Below, piece after piece: positions 48,321 to 61,000 of a stretch of 64,000 nt of DNA. Position 1 is the first letter of the stretch. Each line of letters starts with the position of its first letter. The position numbers and the translations under genes were made by a program. The notes beneath the pieces are model-generated. The model did not search any database. It had not been told where the DNA came from and saw only the letters and a list, made by a program, of their open reading frames with translations. Source of the stretch: Eremophila alpestris peregrina (lineage: Eukaryota > Chordata > Aves > Passeriformes > Alaudidae); NCBI GenBank assembly GCA_009792885.1, contig WMCF01000088.1:1408642-1472641 (forward strand), in the 5' to 3' direction.

Positions 48321-50709
48321 CGGCCGGGTGCGGCGCCTTCGCGACAACTTCTCCGCGTCCCGGTGCCCGGCGCGGGGTGCGGGAGTTGGTGCGGGTCCCG
48401 CGGAGCGGCGGCGGCCAGAGGGCGACAACCCCCCGCGGGAAGCGGAGCGGAGCCGGTGGTCGCGGATCGGCCGCGCAGCAGCGCTCCGTGTCCCCGCCGG
48501 CTGTCCCCGCCCGGCCCCGGGGCCGCCCTTGCCGCCGGAGCCCCGGCCGGGTGCCGTGCGTGTTCCCCGCAGGTGCCGCCGCCGCCCCGACGGGGCTGCG
48601 CTCACGAAGTTGGCATCGGGCGGACGCGGCGGCGTTGGTCTCCTGTACACCTGTGCGTTCGTGTGCGCGGCGCGTCCCGCTCCCGCGGCGTCAACAGCGG
48701 GCCGAGGTGTTCGCGCACGGGGGAGGGCGAGCGGGCGGCTTGGAAGTTAGCGCTGGAAAAGGCGCTTTTTCCTCCGGCAGGGTCTGCACAGAATTTTTAA
48801 CTTTCTGGAGGGAAACTTGCAGCGTTGGCTTGAATTTTGTTTTGCTGTTGGCATCTGAGCAGCGCTTTCCGCCGCCGTAGTACGAGCTGTGCCGGCTCAG
48901 TCGCTCGGGGAGGGCACGGGGATCGCCCCCCGCTGCATCGCCCCTTTGCTGTGAATAAAACATTAAAAGGAAAATTCTTCGGTCTTTGTAACTTCGCTGC
49001 TTTTTTTTTTTTTTTCCCTTTATTTTTTTCCCTTCCCTCCCCGGTGATGCAAAATGTATGCTGTTTGGGCGGTATTGGTGCAACAGCTCCTCGTTCTCGC
49101 AATTTAGTTTATATTTTGGGGCTTTATGTAACAGAGAGAAGGAAGGATACGTTTGGTGAGAAGCGAAAGGAGCGTGTCCTGGCTTTCCCTGCCTGATTGG
49201 GCTTTGAAGGCGGTTTCTGATCTTGGGGCACAGTTTACTTTTTCGCTGTGTGGTTGTTTCCTAACCCTCGAAATCGGGAGGGGTGAAATGCTGGGCTGCT
49301 GCTCTCTTTTATATATTCTCTTCCTGCGGTTTGAATCGGTAAATCCCCGCTGAAGAAGAATGGCACTCCTTGTTTCACAGGCGCTGCTTCACTGTACCTT
49401 TTTGCCTGCCTCCCTGCCTTACACGCAGCCCGACTGCTCGCTTCACTTGATACTTTCCTGCCTCACACTTTTCCCGTAGCCTGCGCCGGTTTTGGGCAGC
49501 AGCCGTCCCATTGGGATGCTCCCGTGCTCTCCAGCAATCTTTCCCACCGCTCGGACCGGGCTGTTGGCGTGGACAATCACAAAGACTCTCCATTACTGGA
49601 TCTATACCCCAGTGAAAATAAAAAAAGCATCGGTCCAGGGTTGCTCGCCTGCCTTCCTGCCGTCTCTGGGGAAGCCTCCTGGATCTGTGCTGCTGCAAAG
49701 CCTCTGTGCCCTGCACTGTGCAAAACAGAAAATCCGTTTATTAAAATAGAAGGGTTGGAGCGACATTTCCTATTTGGAGGGCTTTAGGCACTGCTGTGGG
49801 CACTGGCAGCTCGTAATGATTGAGTCTTGCTACTTGGCGCTTGCTGGAATAGCGAGGCGGGCTGGAGAGAGCGATGATTTGCAAGTATTTAGGACCCCCC
49901 AGAATTTGGGCTCTCTTGGCTTTTGGGGGCAGTAGGATGGGGGTCTGGCTGCCACCCTCATTTTCAGTGCATTGAGAGAGGTGGTGATGCCGTCGCTCAT
50001 GCAAGCAAGCTGTTGGCCAAACTTTTGATTTCATTATCCCGTGCGTGCTGGTTAAGATGTAAATATGTAAACACGTTGGGGGTTTTCTGATTTCTTCTGT
50101 CTCCGTGCTTGGGCATATAATGTTTGCAGTGCACAGCTCAGGCGGGGTCACGTGAGCCAAACAGCTTGGGCTGTTACCTGGAAGCTGGCGAGTCTTTGTT
50201 CTGCTTGAAAATAGCTGATAAATTAACTCCATTTTCTGATATGTGGGGTTGGTGAGTTGTTAAATAATTACAGCCAAATTAACTTAGTCCTGTTTGAAGT
50301 ATTCAGCTGTTCTGAGAATAATTGTACTTCAAATATTTTTGCAGTTTATTTTTTTTCTTTTTTATTTGTCCTTTTTTTTTCTTCTTTTTTTTTTTTCCCC
50401 TGTTTCTCAGTGAGAAGTGTGTTCAGGCTGATGTATGGGCAGTCTTTAATTTCATGCCTTTACTCCTCTCTGGGACATGCCACACGCCTTCAGAGAGATG
50501 CAGCTCCTCTGCCTTGCTAACAGCCCTCCTTGGCACCTCTCCCGCTTATTCCGCCACGACGTCTATTTGATGGTTAAAATTAGGCTGAGCCCTGAGTGCC
50601 TTTGCAAAGGCACGATAAATATTGACTGGGAGTTTCAGCCTGCCACTGCCATCAGAGGGCCTGGCCCCTGCTCGGGGGTGGTTCTGTCTGGGCCTTTTTT
50701 ACCAACGGG

Positions 50710-50885
50710 GAGTGGGTGCTGGTGTGGGCTCAGCACCCTCCTGGGTGTCCCCCCTGTGCCATACAGGTGTCTGCAGGGACATCTCCGCATGGGAGCAGAG
50801 TGGGTGCTGGTGTGGGCTCAGAATCCTCCTGGGTGTCCCCCCTGTGCCATACAGGTGTCTGCGGGGACATCTCTGCATGGGAGCC
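50710..50885 (+). repeat. 88-base minisatellite, two copies
   Basis: A GC-rich unit starting GAGTGGGTGCTGGTGTGGGCTCAG occurs at 50710-50797 and 50798-50885 with a few differences. The apparent third partial copy after 50988 is the adapter artefact. Real copy number may be higher and collapsed. Confidence 0.85.
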
Positions 50886-51093
50886 AGGGCAGCCTGCTGC
50901 TGTCCCTGCGTGTCCCCTGAGGGCACTGCGAGCCGGCCCTGCTGCAGGGCCTGTCTCTTATACACATCTAGATGTGTATAAGAGACAGGCCATACAGGTG
51001 TCTGCGGGGACATCTCTGCATGGGAGCCAGGGCAGCCTGCTGCTGTCCCTGCGTGTCCCCTGAGGGCACTGCGAGCCGGCCCTGCTGCAGGGC
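50846..51093. repeat. False 105-base direct duplication around adapter copy 2
   Basis: Bases 50846-50950 recur identically at 50989-51093, directly abutting the adapter on both sides. This is the pattern expected from reading more than once around a small circularised fragment. The intron is probably 143 bases shorter than shown. Confidence 0.9.
50951..50988. other. Nextera/Tn5 mosaic-end junction adapter embedded in the assembly (copy 2)
   Basis: The same 38-base back-to-back mosaic-end sequence as at 37967 occurs here. It is flanked by an exact 105-base duplication (50846-50950 and 50989-51093). Conceptual translation across it yields VSYTHLDVYKRQ, which is encoded by the adapter itself and therefore marks adapter read-through. 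Confidence 0.97.
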
Positions 51094-54000
51094 AGAGGAG
51101 ACTGCTTCTGGCATGTTTTTGGGGGCATCCCCGGGGATCCTGGGGCAGCTCCAGCACGGAGCTCTGTGCCTGCACCTGCCCTGCCGAGCCCGGCACCGCG
51201 GAGTGCCCCAGTGACTGAGTTGTGACTTTGCTCTTAAAAAAAAAAAAAGATGGTAATTGATGTTTATGTGTATGGAATTTGGCACTAGGAGCTGTGCTTG
51301 TAATTAACATGAAAACAGTAATAATAAGGACCTGAAATACATGCCTTATGAGTAAAGCAAATGAGACTTGGCAGTAGCAGCTCATGAAGGGGGAAGCCTT
51401 TCTCCCGAGCCTGGACGGTAGTGAAGTGGGATGGACGGCAGAGAAAGGCACGTTTGGTCCATGGCAGCAAAGGGCCCAGCACCCTGTGGGTGCTCCTGGC
51501 TGAGCCCCAAGTGCTGCACTGCACTCCTGACCGTAATGCCAAGCTGTTCTGAAATGTGCCTTCGGTTTTCTAGCAGGGCATTAGCCACGCAGCTTAATCG
51601 AATTAAATGTTTTATTCTAGTTGTCAGGGCATTTTAGTTTGGTTGGGTTTTTTTCTGTTGTTTTGTCTTTTAATTAAATTTAAGCAAAGCACAGCACGTT
51701 GACTCACCCTGTATCTGGAAGCACAACCTGTGATCCGGAGCACACCTTCCAAAGGCTTTTTGGAGAAACACCTTTCTGTGAGTCACTGGCCAGGGCCGGG
51801 GAGCTCCTGGGGTGCGTGCTGAGCGTTTCCTGGGCGGTGGTGGTGGGGTGTGCGGGGTGGCCAGCCCGCAGCCTGGCTCTGTGAGCATCTCTAGGTGGCA
51901 GCAGCCCCCAGGAGCTCCCGGCATGAGGACGAACCGCCCGGAGCTGGGGCTGTGATTTCCCAGGCTCTGCTCCTCCTGCTCAGCTCTCCTCCACACCCCT
52001 TTCCCAGGCCGGGCAGCAGTTTTTCAGGTGGCTGGGAGAAAATCAGCCGTCCCTGGAGTCCTGTCCCCACCTCTTGTGCCCATGCATGTGTGACAGGGGA
52101 GGTGTAAGAGCACTCTGGGAGAGTGACCCAAACACTGAAGTGCTTAATAGGAGCAACCAGAGGGGCTCAGGTGACTTGCTCTGGAGGGCTCGTTAAGATA
52201 AACAGTAAGTCAGTACCAGACTGATGACTGGGTGCTGAAGGTGAACGAGTTCAAACTGGCAACAAAATGCTTGGTCCTAATAGTGTAGGAACTGTTGTGA
52301 TAAACTAGGAAAGAAAATAGAAGATGCACGGGCTCAGCAGTCCTTCTGCAGTATGTGTACTTGCTCAAAAAGATGATGTAGCCCATAGGTTTCATTTCTT
52401 TTTTCTGTTTTTGCATGGCAACAGCCCCTCTCCTGATTTCCTTAAGACAGTGAGGGTGAGCCAGTGTGTGGTGCTTGGTGTGGGGCAATAGGATGGCTCC
52501 CTGGAAGGTTATGAACTTTGCGTCCTGCCTGTGCAGATTGGGGTTTAGTGCTGTGCAACCAGGCATTTATGCTCCTAAAACCATAGGCAAGTGATGGCAG
52601 CTCCGTGGAAACAGCCAAGCCAGGTCTGCCCTTGTGGGCTCTACGCACTCTCAATGCACTGAGGCAGTTTTGCTGGGAAAGGAGAGGGGGCTTGTTGGTG
52701 GGATTTGGTTTCTGCTGTGGCAGGAGGGAAGGCAGGACGAGGTGAGGGTAGCTGGGCTGTTTCCCGTGAATCACTTGTGTGCTGACAAGTCCTCGGGTTG
52801 TGCAACAGGCTCTGATTTTCACTGACTTGAAGGTTTTGCTTTTGCAAACAAGTGCAGGCTGCTGGTGGATTTTATGTGTGCCCACGTAGCCAAAGCTGAA
52901 TTATCCCATGGGAGTACTGCAATCTGCCAGAAAGATTCATCATTTCAGCAACTTTAGTTAATGTTTGTTTAGCGACTTCGGGTTTTGTAGGAGCACCTTA
53001 AGCCGTGCTGGGTGGCCGTTCCCTTGTGATGAGCTGTGTGTCCACGTGATAAATGGTCTCATTTCTACTGTCCACTACCTCTGCTGGGCATATGGGCACA
53101 TGCCAAGCCTCCTGAAGTCTTTGAACAGCTGCTGCTATATATATCTCCTTATTTTCTTTTTTTTTTCCCCTGGCCTGCCAGGGAAACTTGTCCTTCTTCC
53201 CACTTTGCATAAAGGGTGTGCAAAGTCCAGGGCAGATGAATATTTGCTCGTGCATCAGTGATTCGTGAGGGTCTGATGTTGGCTGATGTTTGGGCAGCAA
53301 AGTCAATTATTCAGACTGCAGGAGCACATACTGGTCACACCGTAAGCTTGTGCTGAATACCAAGACTAGAAATATATATGAGGAATAGAAATCCATGCTG
53401 CAAAGAGTATCAAAAAATATTTTTCTTTTCTGGTCATAACTGCTTTTTGTTTCCATGCCTGAAGCCTATAAACTCTAGCTCCTGACAAAGGAGGAGGTAG
53501 GAAAATCAAGTAAATAAAAGCAAAGTAAGCCTCTGACTTTAAGCAGATACAGTTCTTTTTGAACTATAAAAAAATGATCAGTCATTGTATAGTGTTCCTG
53601 TCAAGTCCTTTTTAGTGACTTCTAAGATTATACTCGTGTTATGTTCAGCTCCTTTCTCTCCCCATGTCGGTGCAGCTACACGTACAATCACTGAATGGGC
53701 ATTTATAGCTTGATCTTTCTTAATCTCCTAATAAGTCAGCAGTGCAACGTGGGCTCTTGTCACATGATGACATGCTCCCGTGTCTCATCACCAGCTGCTG
53801 TTGAGCTTACAGAAATACAGAGCTTGCAGAAATCTTCCAAAATCCCACTGGGAACCAGCCCAAGCTCAGAGCAGTTCTGGCTGTGGTACCAGGGTCTGAG
53901 CTGCCCCATGGCAGGCAGGTCTCCCTCCTAGGCTGCCTTCCCAGAGGAAGCTGGGCTGTGGGACATACTGCTGATGGGCTTTAAATTCATGTGGAGAGGC

Positions 54001-54760
54001 TACTGTGGCACTGCGAGGCATTCTGTGACCCTTTGCCTGCAGCTGCTTGACTAAACTGCCTAATAAATGTCTGTTAAATAGAGTTGTGATACCTGACCTC
54101 TCTCCTTTTCTCACCCCTCCCGACTGTGATTCATGTAGGAAATGGATCATGCCAGGGGGAGGTTGAATTAAAAAGCTTGCATGCTGTAAGGAAAAAAACC
54201 CAACAAAAACCCTTTCTGAACAAAATTGGCTTGTGGAAAAGTTGGAAAAGCCCAAAACCGTGAAACAGTGACGGCCTTGGCTGTGGCATTGCTGCAAGAG
54301 CAGAACACTCTTGTATCCCGGGTTGGTGATGATACACTGGATAAAGTTCTGAAACCTGTGCCTGCCTTACTGACTTCAGCTGAGGCTTGGCTCTTTCTGC
54401 TCCACTGAGACTCTCCAAAGGGTCCTTCCATCTCTTTGTCCCCTGTTTTCCCAGGAAAGCCTCTCCTATGGGGCCGGCACCTCTCGGCTGCTGCTGCTTG
54501 CTGAGGTCCCTGAGCAGATATTGCAGGGGTGCTTGCATGCTTTGCATTTCAGCATACGCCTAAATAACCTCGGTGTGCAGAGCTGAATGTGCAGGGAAGA
54601 GATTTGTGGTGGCATTTGGCTCATTTGAAGCCCTGTGAGCTGCTGAGGACCTTCTCCTGTGGACGTGGCTCCCGTGGCGGGAGTTGGCACGGGCAGGTCA
54701 GAGCTGCTTTGGTGCACGCACAGCAGGAAAAACCATTACACTTAACTTGATACATATCCC

Positions 54761-54807
54761 AATGTTCAATTTCCATTAATTGAAATTACGTTGAAATATT
54801 GAACATT
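54761..54807. repeat. Nested inverted repeats in the presumed intron
   Basis: AATGTTCAAT (54761-54770) pairs with ATTGAACATT (54798-54807), and AATTTC (54768-54773) with GAAATT (54782-54787). The loop region contains CCATTAATTG, a homeodomain-type core. Confidence 0.8.
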
Positions 54808-57800
54808 TTAAACATAAAAGTTTATGTACCGTGGTTAGTATGCTAATGGAATATTTTAGTAGTCTTTTAAGGTTAATGTCGCAGCCAGATGCAATGATAA
54901 GCATTTGTTCCTAAGAATTATTTTGCTTTAACCCCTTTTCCAAGATTGTCCGTATTCTGGTGAGCATTTATTGGTGTGTGTTCATTCTGTGATGTGCCTG
55001 CCAGCCAGCTGTCATTTTAAGGTGGTCTTTTTTGTCACCCAATCCACTATGCAAAGTTGAATTGTAGTTATTTTTGCTCATTATCTTTGGCAGTAAAAAT
55101 GTATTTATCTAAATTTAAATTGCTGTTTGCTGAGGATATGTGACAGTATTTAGAATTCAGTATTATTTTATTATCTCTTTGAAAGGATAAAAAAAGGCTC
55201 ATTTATTTCAAGAGATATTTCTGCAAGCATGTAAAAATACCAATGAAGTAGCTAACGTTTTCCAGTTGTTGTTGGCTTCAAATTTAGCAACCATTGTCCC
55301 TGTTGATATATTTGATGCTCTAAAAATGTACTTGCCATTAAGTAGGAAGCTGAAGTGATTGGTAGGCAGATAATATTCTTCAGTAGCTATTAATAATGCT
55401 CAGAGGACATACGCATTGGAGCGTATGGAAAAAGCCATGGAATTGTGTAGGACGGAGGCAAAAATAATGCATGTGGCTGTTTGATTTGAAAGCCATCCTT
55501 ATGTACCTCAGTGACTGCTGCCTGAATTAGCACATTGTGAAGGGGAGAAACCGATATGCAAACAGAACGGTGTGCAGCTAATTATGTTTGGAAAATTGAG
55601 GTTCGATCCCTGCTATTTCACGTCTTCCATGAGCTGACTCAGACCCGGTGAAGTGTGTGGGGACCCCATTCTGCAGGGGGGCTTTGGTGGTGGAAGCTGG
55701 GAGTTGTTCCTCCCAGAGCCAGCAAGGGAATTGATAGCCCACTAAGAGAAAATGGAAATTTTCAAAGCAAATATAAAGTCATTGCCATTCTTCTCCCTTC
55801 CTTTGTCTGTCCCTTTAGCCCAGAGGAGGACTTCTGTGCCAGCACTGTGAGTTCCCCCCTGGATTTCTCAGCGTAGAGTGTTTCTTTGTCCCCTGGAGTT
55901 TTGAACTGCTCTTAAAATCATGCATGCTTGGATCCTCTCGTGCAGCATGTTTCAAACTGCTGCCAGCTCTCGCAGCTGCGCAGCCCTGGTGTCACCTGGG
56001 TTTGCACTGTGCGTTGGGAAGATCATATTAGAGAAATGTGGAATTATTAGAGCCTATAAATAGTGGTGATAACTTGTACAGCATTTGTGTCACCCTCGTG
56101 CTGCATAACACGCTGAAGTCCTGGGCTAGGTTTGTTTCTGGTTGCTTCTGGTGTCGCTGTGAAACTTCATTGTATCACGACATAACAAGCAGCTGTTGTG
56201 TAGTGTGGTGCCTGCAGCACAGGTGGGGGGCTCTTTCTGGAGCAGCCAGCAACTGTAGTGATGCTTCACATTTTCCCTGCCTTGGTCCAGCTTCTTAGGA
56301 AGGAAACAAAATCAGGTCTGTGCTGAACGTTTGTGGCTGTCCAAGGGTTTTGGTGTTCAGCTTTAATAAAATTGCTAATAGAAGATTATTTAAGAAGCTT
56401 TTACTTTCTTGTGTAGCCAAAGACTACAGGAGGAGATTGCTTTTTTTTTCTTTTCTTTTCTTTCTGTTTTTGGAAGATTAGCAAACAGATTCACACAGTG
56501 TTATTTACTGCAATTTTTTTCATGTTAATTTTAATCCCAAAATCTTGGATTGCAAGAATCTCAGTCTTCACAGAAGGAAGAAATAAACCCCCATCTTTAG
56601 CTCTGCATGCAGAGAAAAGTCAAAACTCCTGTAGCTTAAGAAATGGGGGGAAAATTCCAGTGATTGTTTTTATAAGCCATATTTTTAAAATCCTTTGTAG
56701 TATTTTATACAGGGGCTGGTTGAATTGTGGTTTTGCAATGTCTTGCAAATATTGCTGGTGGAATTGGCAGTGGAAATGTGGATTCATTAAGATTTAATGG
56801 CTTTGGTCCAATTGTTGCCACGCTGTGTGGTTAAGGCATTAAAATATGGGCTATGCCTCATGCTCCAGTACAGCATTTACTGGGTAGGTGTCCTTTGATA
56901 CTGGAAAACAATCTTGCCAGACTGTTGCTGTCAATTTGAATAATCCCACTCTTGCTGAAAGCCCATGGAAATGAGACAAAACATGGCAAATAGTGGCTTT
57001 TTCCAAATAAAGACTATAGAGTGTGTGTGATTTCTGTAGGTCCTGTCTATCCCAGATGGCTCCTGTCCTTGTGGGCGTAAACCTTCTGCTCCAACACTCT
57101 GTACCTTGGGCTTTTCCTGCGTTAGAAGTGTCCAAATTGTTCCAGGCTGTGTGAGAATTGCTGTGACACTTGTTCCCTTTTGGTTTTTTTTTATCTAGTC
57201 TGACTGGTTTTTTTCAGTGATGTGACAAAATGGCATCAGCTCCTGGTACATTCCTGACATCAGTGTTTGGGAATCCATCTTTTTTGGCTCACTGGTGACC
57301 AAATCCTTGTGTTGAGTAGCCCCTGTCAGGTTTAGATTTGTTTGTGTTGCCTTTTGGGGCCAGTGTCAGGTTTTCATTGTTTGTCCTGAGCTTTAATACT
57401 GGTGTTTCCCTTGGGCAAGAAATTGTTGCAGTGTTTTATGAGGCAGTGCTGCTGCAGGCGGGTGGGGGACGAGCACTGGAGCAATGCCAGCAAGGAGGAG
57501 GGATGCACTGCTGCCTGCCTTGTTGCTCCTTGATTTGGGTAGTGCTGATGTGAGCCCAAGTGCCAGGGTTTCTTGGGGTCCCAGCTGACTCTTGCAGAAG
57601 ATCACCAAAGCTCATCTTATGTGTGTTCCTTAAACCAGCAGTTGATTGAATTCCCCAAGAACTAGTGTGAACTGCAGCATGTCTGTTTTTCCAGGAATAT
57701 CTGGAATAAGCCCCCTGTTGATTTGGTGGCACAGTCTGAGGTTTATTCTGGCAGGTAAAATAAAGCTTTCCTAGGGAGTCATCAGTATGAGGTGCCACAA

Positions 57801-58010
57801 CAACATCATTTCTTGGATCACACAAGCGTGGCTTAGTAAAATTAAGGAGGGTATGTCTGGGTGCCATGCAGCACAGGGCTTTAGTGGAGATTTAATAAAG
57901 AAAGCCATCAGTGGCAGGTTCTATAGTATCAGGGAAGGGCAGAGAGGAGAAAAGGCTGCCTCACATCCTCTGTGGTCTATGTATAGTTGTGGTGGATGAA
58001 ATGCAGGCCT

Positions 58011-58076
58011 GAGGAAATTGGAGTTGCTTTCCCCTGGGTCTCTGAGGGAATTGGAGTTGCTTTTCCCTAGATCTCT
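58011..58076 (+). repeat. 33-base tandem duplication
   Basis: GAGGAAATTGGAGTTGCTTT... at 58011-58043 is repeated with four or so mismatches at 58044-58076, so it is an older local duplication. Confidence 0.85.
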
Positions 58077-61000
58077 GTGAGTGTCTGTGGCTCAGGCATT
58101 GTGATATCAGGCACAGTGAGGGAGGTGGCAGTGACTAGTTCAGTGGTAGTCTTTGTTTTTAACACTCTGCCTAGTTTCTTTCCCACCAAGTTTGGGTTTC
58201 CAGCAATATGATTACTTATGGATTTGTAAGTCAGAAATAGCTTGGTAATTGCTATATTGCTTTGCCCCCAGTAGCAACAAGCACCTTAAATTTAATGCAT
58301 CATCCACACAGAAAATTGATATTCGGCCAAAACTCGCAGGCTCTGACAGCTAATCTTAAAGAGCTTTTGCTTGACATGTAAAATAGAGACTTGTGGTTGA
58401 CATGCACAGGAAAATTGACGGTATTTAGGATTATTCCATAAAAGAAAAATACTCCTTACGATTGGCTGGAAATAGTTGAGGCTGATTAAATTGAGATAAA
58501 AACCTCTCCCTGGAGGTCAGCAATGCAAAGGTCTGGGACATCAACAGTGTGGATCGTGTGCAGAAAAACCCTGCATTACCTCATAATTCAAAGCTGGATT
58601 TTGCCTTATCTTCAGGATTTGTGTGATGAAACTCTACTCATGAGCTGCTGACCGGCTTGCTAAGAATAGGTTTCTTTTATTGTGCTTGCACTTTGATTTT
58701 CCTCCCTAGAATACATCCTGAGTAGCAAGAAAGCCCCAGAAGTCTTTCACTGAAAGAATTACAATAAGGAACTTTCTGGTGCTTCTAATGAAGATACCTG
58801 CCATGTTTGTACAGATATTTGCTTTTCAGCTGCAATGTGAAGGACTAGAAGTTTCAGCAGAGAAACTCAGTTTGGTAGCCAGGTACTGCATAACACCAGG
58901 GTGATGTGATGCTCTTCTTTGGGTAAATATGCATTTCAGCAAATTTTTTCAGTATTTGGTTTAGAGTCAGTAGGTCTGGATGACTGGGCTTCAAAACTAC
59001 TCAATATCTATTTATTAAACAGAGCATTTGTGTTCAACAGAAGATGTAAGACCCAATTTCAAAATTAGGCCCACGCAGTTACGCAGTCAGGTAATTGCTT
59101 GCACAAATGGTCAGTTAGATGTGTAACTGTCCATTTGCATGCAAAATTAACCTGTTTTGCAAATTGTGCTTGGAAAATTCAAGGTAGAAAGCATGGCTTT
59201 CTGGAGATGGCTGTGTTGTCACACCTTACCCTTCCACTGCTGCCTTCCTTTTATGAGACTGGTGTGGTTTAGTCTTCACCTCAGCGTTAGAAACAAGCTC
59301 CTGAGTAAGTCCAGTGCCTTTGGGCTCTGCTTTTGATGTTCTCCAGATCTGTGACAACTGTTGAAAAGATTGTGAGGGGAATGTGTGTGTTACACCCATT
59401 CATGTATTAGATTTAAGACCTGCTAACATGTGCACCAATGAATTGCTCTGGAATTTACTTTTCTGATGACATTTAATGTGATGCTTTCACAGTGGTGGAA
59501 GAAAATGGTTTGATTTGTATATTTTTATGTGTGTTCACATACACTTCAGAGTTACTTTTTTTTCCCTTTTTTATCTGGTGTGCTGTCAAAACACTGCTTT
59601 TAAGTGAGAGAGTTCAAAGCAACAGCTGAGGAATCTGTAGAAATACAGTCATCACTTTGCAGTTAGTGCAAGCACTTGTTCCTCTGGCACAGTCCCTGGG
59701 TGCTTGCATGGGCAAGGCTTTTTGTCTCTCTGTTGCCACTCCATGTGTTTCAACATTAATTATCCTTTTCCTGAAAATCCAGAATAATTGTGCAACTGGC
59801 TCAATGTGTGTAGGCTTTAACCTCCAGAGAGAGGTGGTGGTGATTTGTTATCAAAATCTGGTGCTGTTTCTGAGGAAGGGAGTACTTGTTTGTGCCTTTA
59901 GAGAAAGGTGTGTGCTTGTGCTTCTCTTCGGACTGGGATGTAGGAAATAGTGTTGTTCAAGTTGTTCTCATAGAGTAAGGAGCCTTGCTGCCACCCATGG
60001 CATCATCTGACTGTGCACATTTTAGGGCTCAGTGTGGCACTTTCTCATGCCTGAAAAATTAAATTTGGAAGAAATCTTCAGTTGTTGTTGTCATCTGGGA
60101 CCTCAGAGTTTTGAAACTGAACAGCTGAAACCACGGGCTAGGCAAAGCCTTCAGGCCTGATCTGAAGGGGTGGTGGGGAGGGGAGCACAAGGGGGCATTC
60201 TAAATTAAACCCCTCTTATTTGAAATGCTTTGGATGGAGTTTTTCCTTGCAAAGTGCTGTCGTCGGGCCCTGTCTGTGCAAAGTGCCCACTGCTGCTGTG
60301 TAGGTGGGTTGAGAAGCAAAAGTTGGCCCTTTTGTGCCAAATCCCGCAGCTTTTCCCTGAGAATCAGCAGGCTTGAGGGGTGACCTGCCCATCAGATCAG
60401 TAGTGGTCCGAGTGTGGGTGCAGTGTGCTGCTTGTGGCCTGCAGGGTACCCGTGCTCCTGCTGCTGCTGTGCCGCTCCCTGCCAAGGAGGGATTTTCCGC
60501 ACGGAGTCTCCCAGTGCGCATGTGGGAGGATGCTCTCGCTGAAGGGCGAGGTGGCACCTTGGCTTCCTGCTGGGCTGTCTTCCCAAAGCCATGGTACGCT
60601 GAGCCCGGGAAGGATTAAGCAGGAGCATATTAAGGTCACTTTTTATTCCTGAGCTGAGGGTTTATGTCCTCTGTGCATATTAATTTCACAGCTTGAGACA
60701 CGGTAGAAAGGAGAGCAAATAAGAGTGCAAGTGTGTTGGGTAGCCTTGGCGATTGAGCTGGAAGAGAGAGCAGAGGCTAGCAAGCTGCTTTTCCTTTCCA
60801 TGCTGCATGAGCATGGATGCTGTAAAAATGGTGGAGAGATCCAAGCCCAAAACTCCAAAATCACCAGCATTATATTTTAATTTTGTTTATGTCTGTGTGG
60901 CATTTAATTCATTTTGGCTGGTGTTTGTGGGAGGTTATGGGGAGAAAGAACAGAGAGTTGCAGGTTGCTGTGTACAAAACTAAAATCTTTTTGTGTCTTC

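Larger units (their letters stand above)
47490..48760 (+). promoter_or_regulatory. CpG island promoter and 5' UTR of the signal-peptide gene
   Basis: About 1.3 kb is extremely GC-rich and dense in CpG, unlike both flanks. It includes overlapping GC boxes (GGGCGGGGCGGGGC at 47780-47793), a CTC/CTT polypyrimidine tract (about 47951-47981) and GGC repeats next to the start codon. No TATA box is evident, as is usual for island promoters with dispersed start sites. The island extends about 450 bases into the first intron. Long open frames on both strands here reflect scarcity of AT-rich stop codons. Confidence 0.8.

Noticed and set aside
47430..48650. 406-codon minus-strand open frame across the CpG island
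   Set aside because: Extreme GC removes stop codons in all frames; composition is Arg/Pro/Ala low-complexity and it runs opposite to the well-supported signal-peptide exon.
50699..51451. 250-codon minus-strand frame and a 115-codon plus-strand frame spanning 50716-51063
   Set aside because: Both run through the embedded adapter and the false duplication; the adapter-derived peptide gives them away.
55607..55622. GGTTCGATCCC resembling a tRNA T-loop / B box
   Set aside because: No matching acceptor stem, A box or anticodon arm could be found upstream at tRNA distance.
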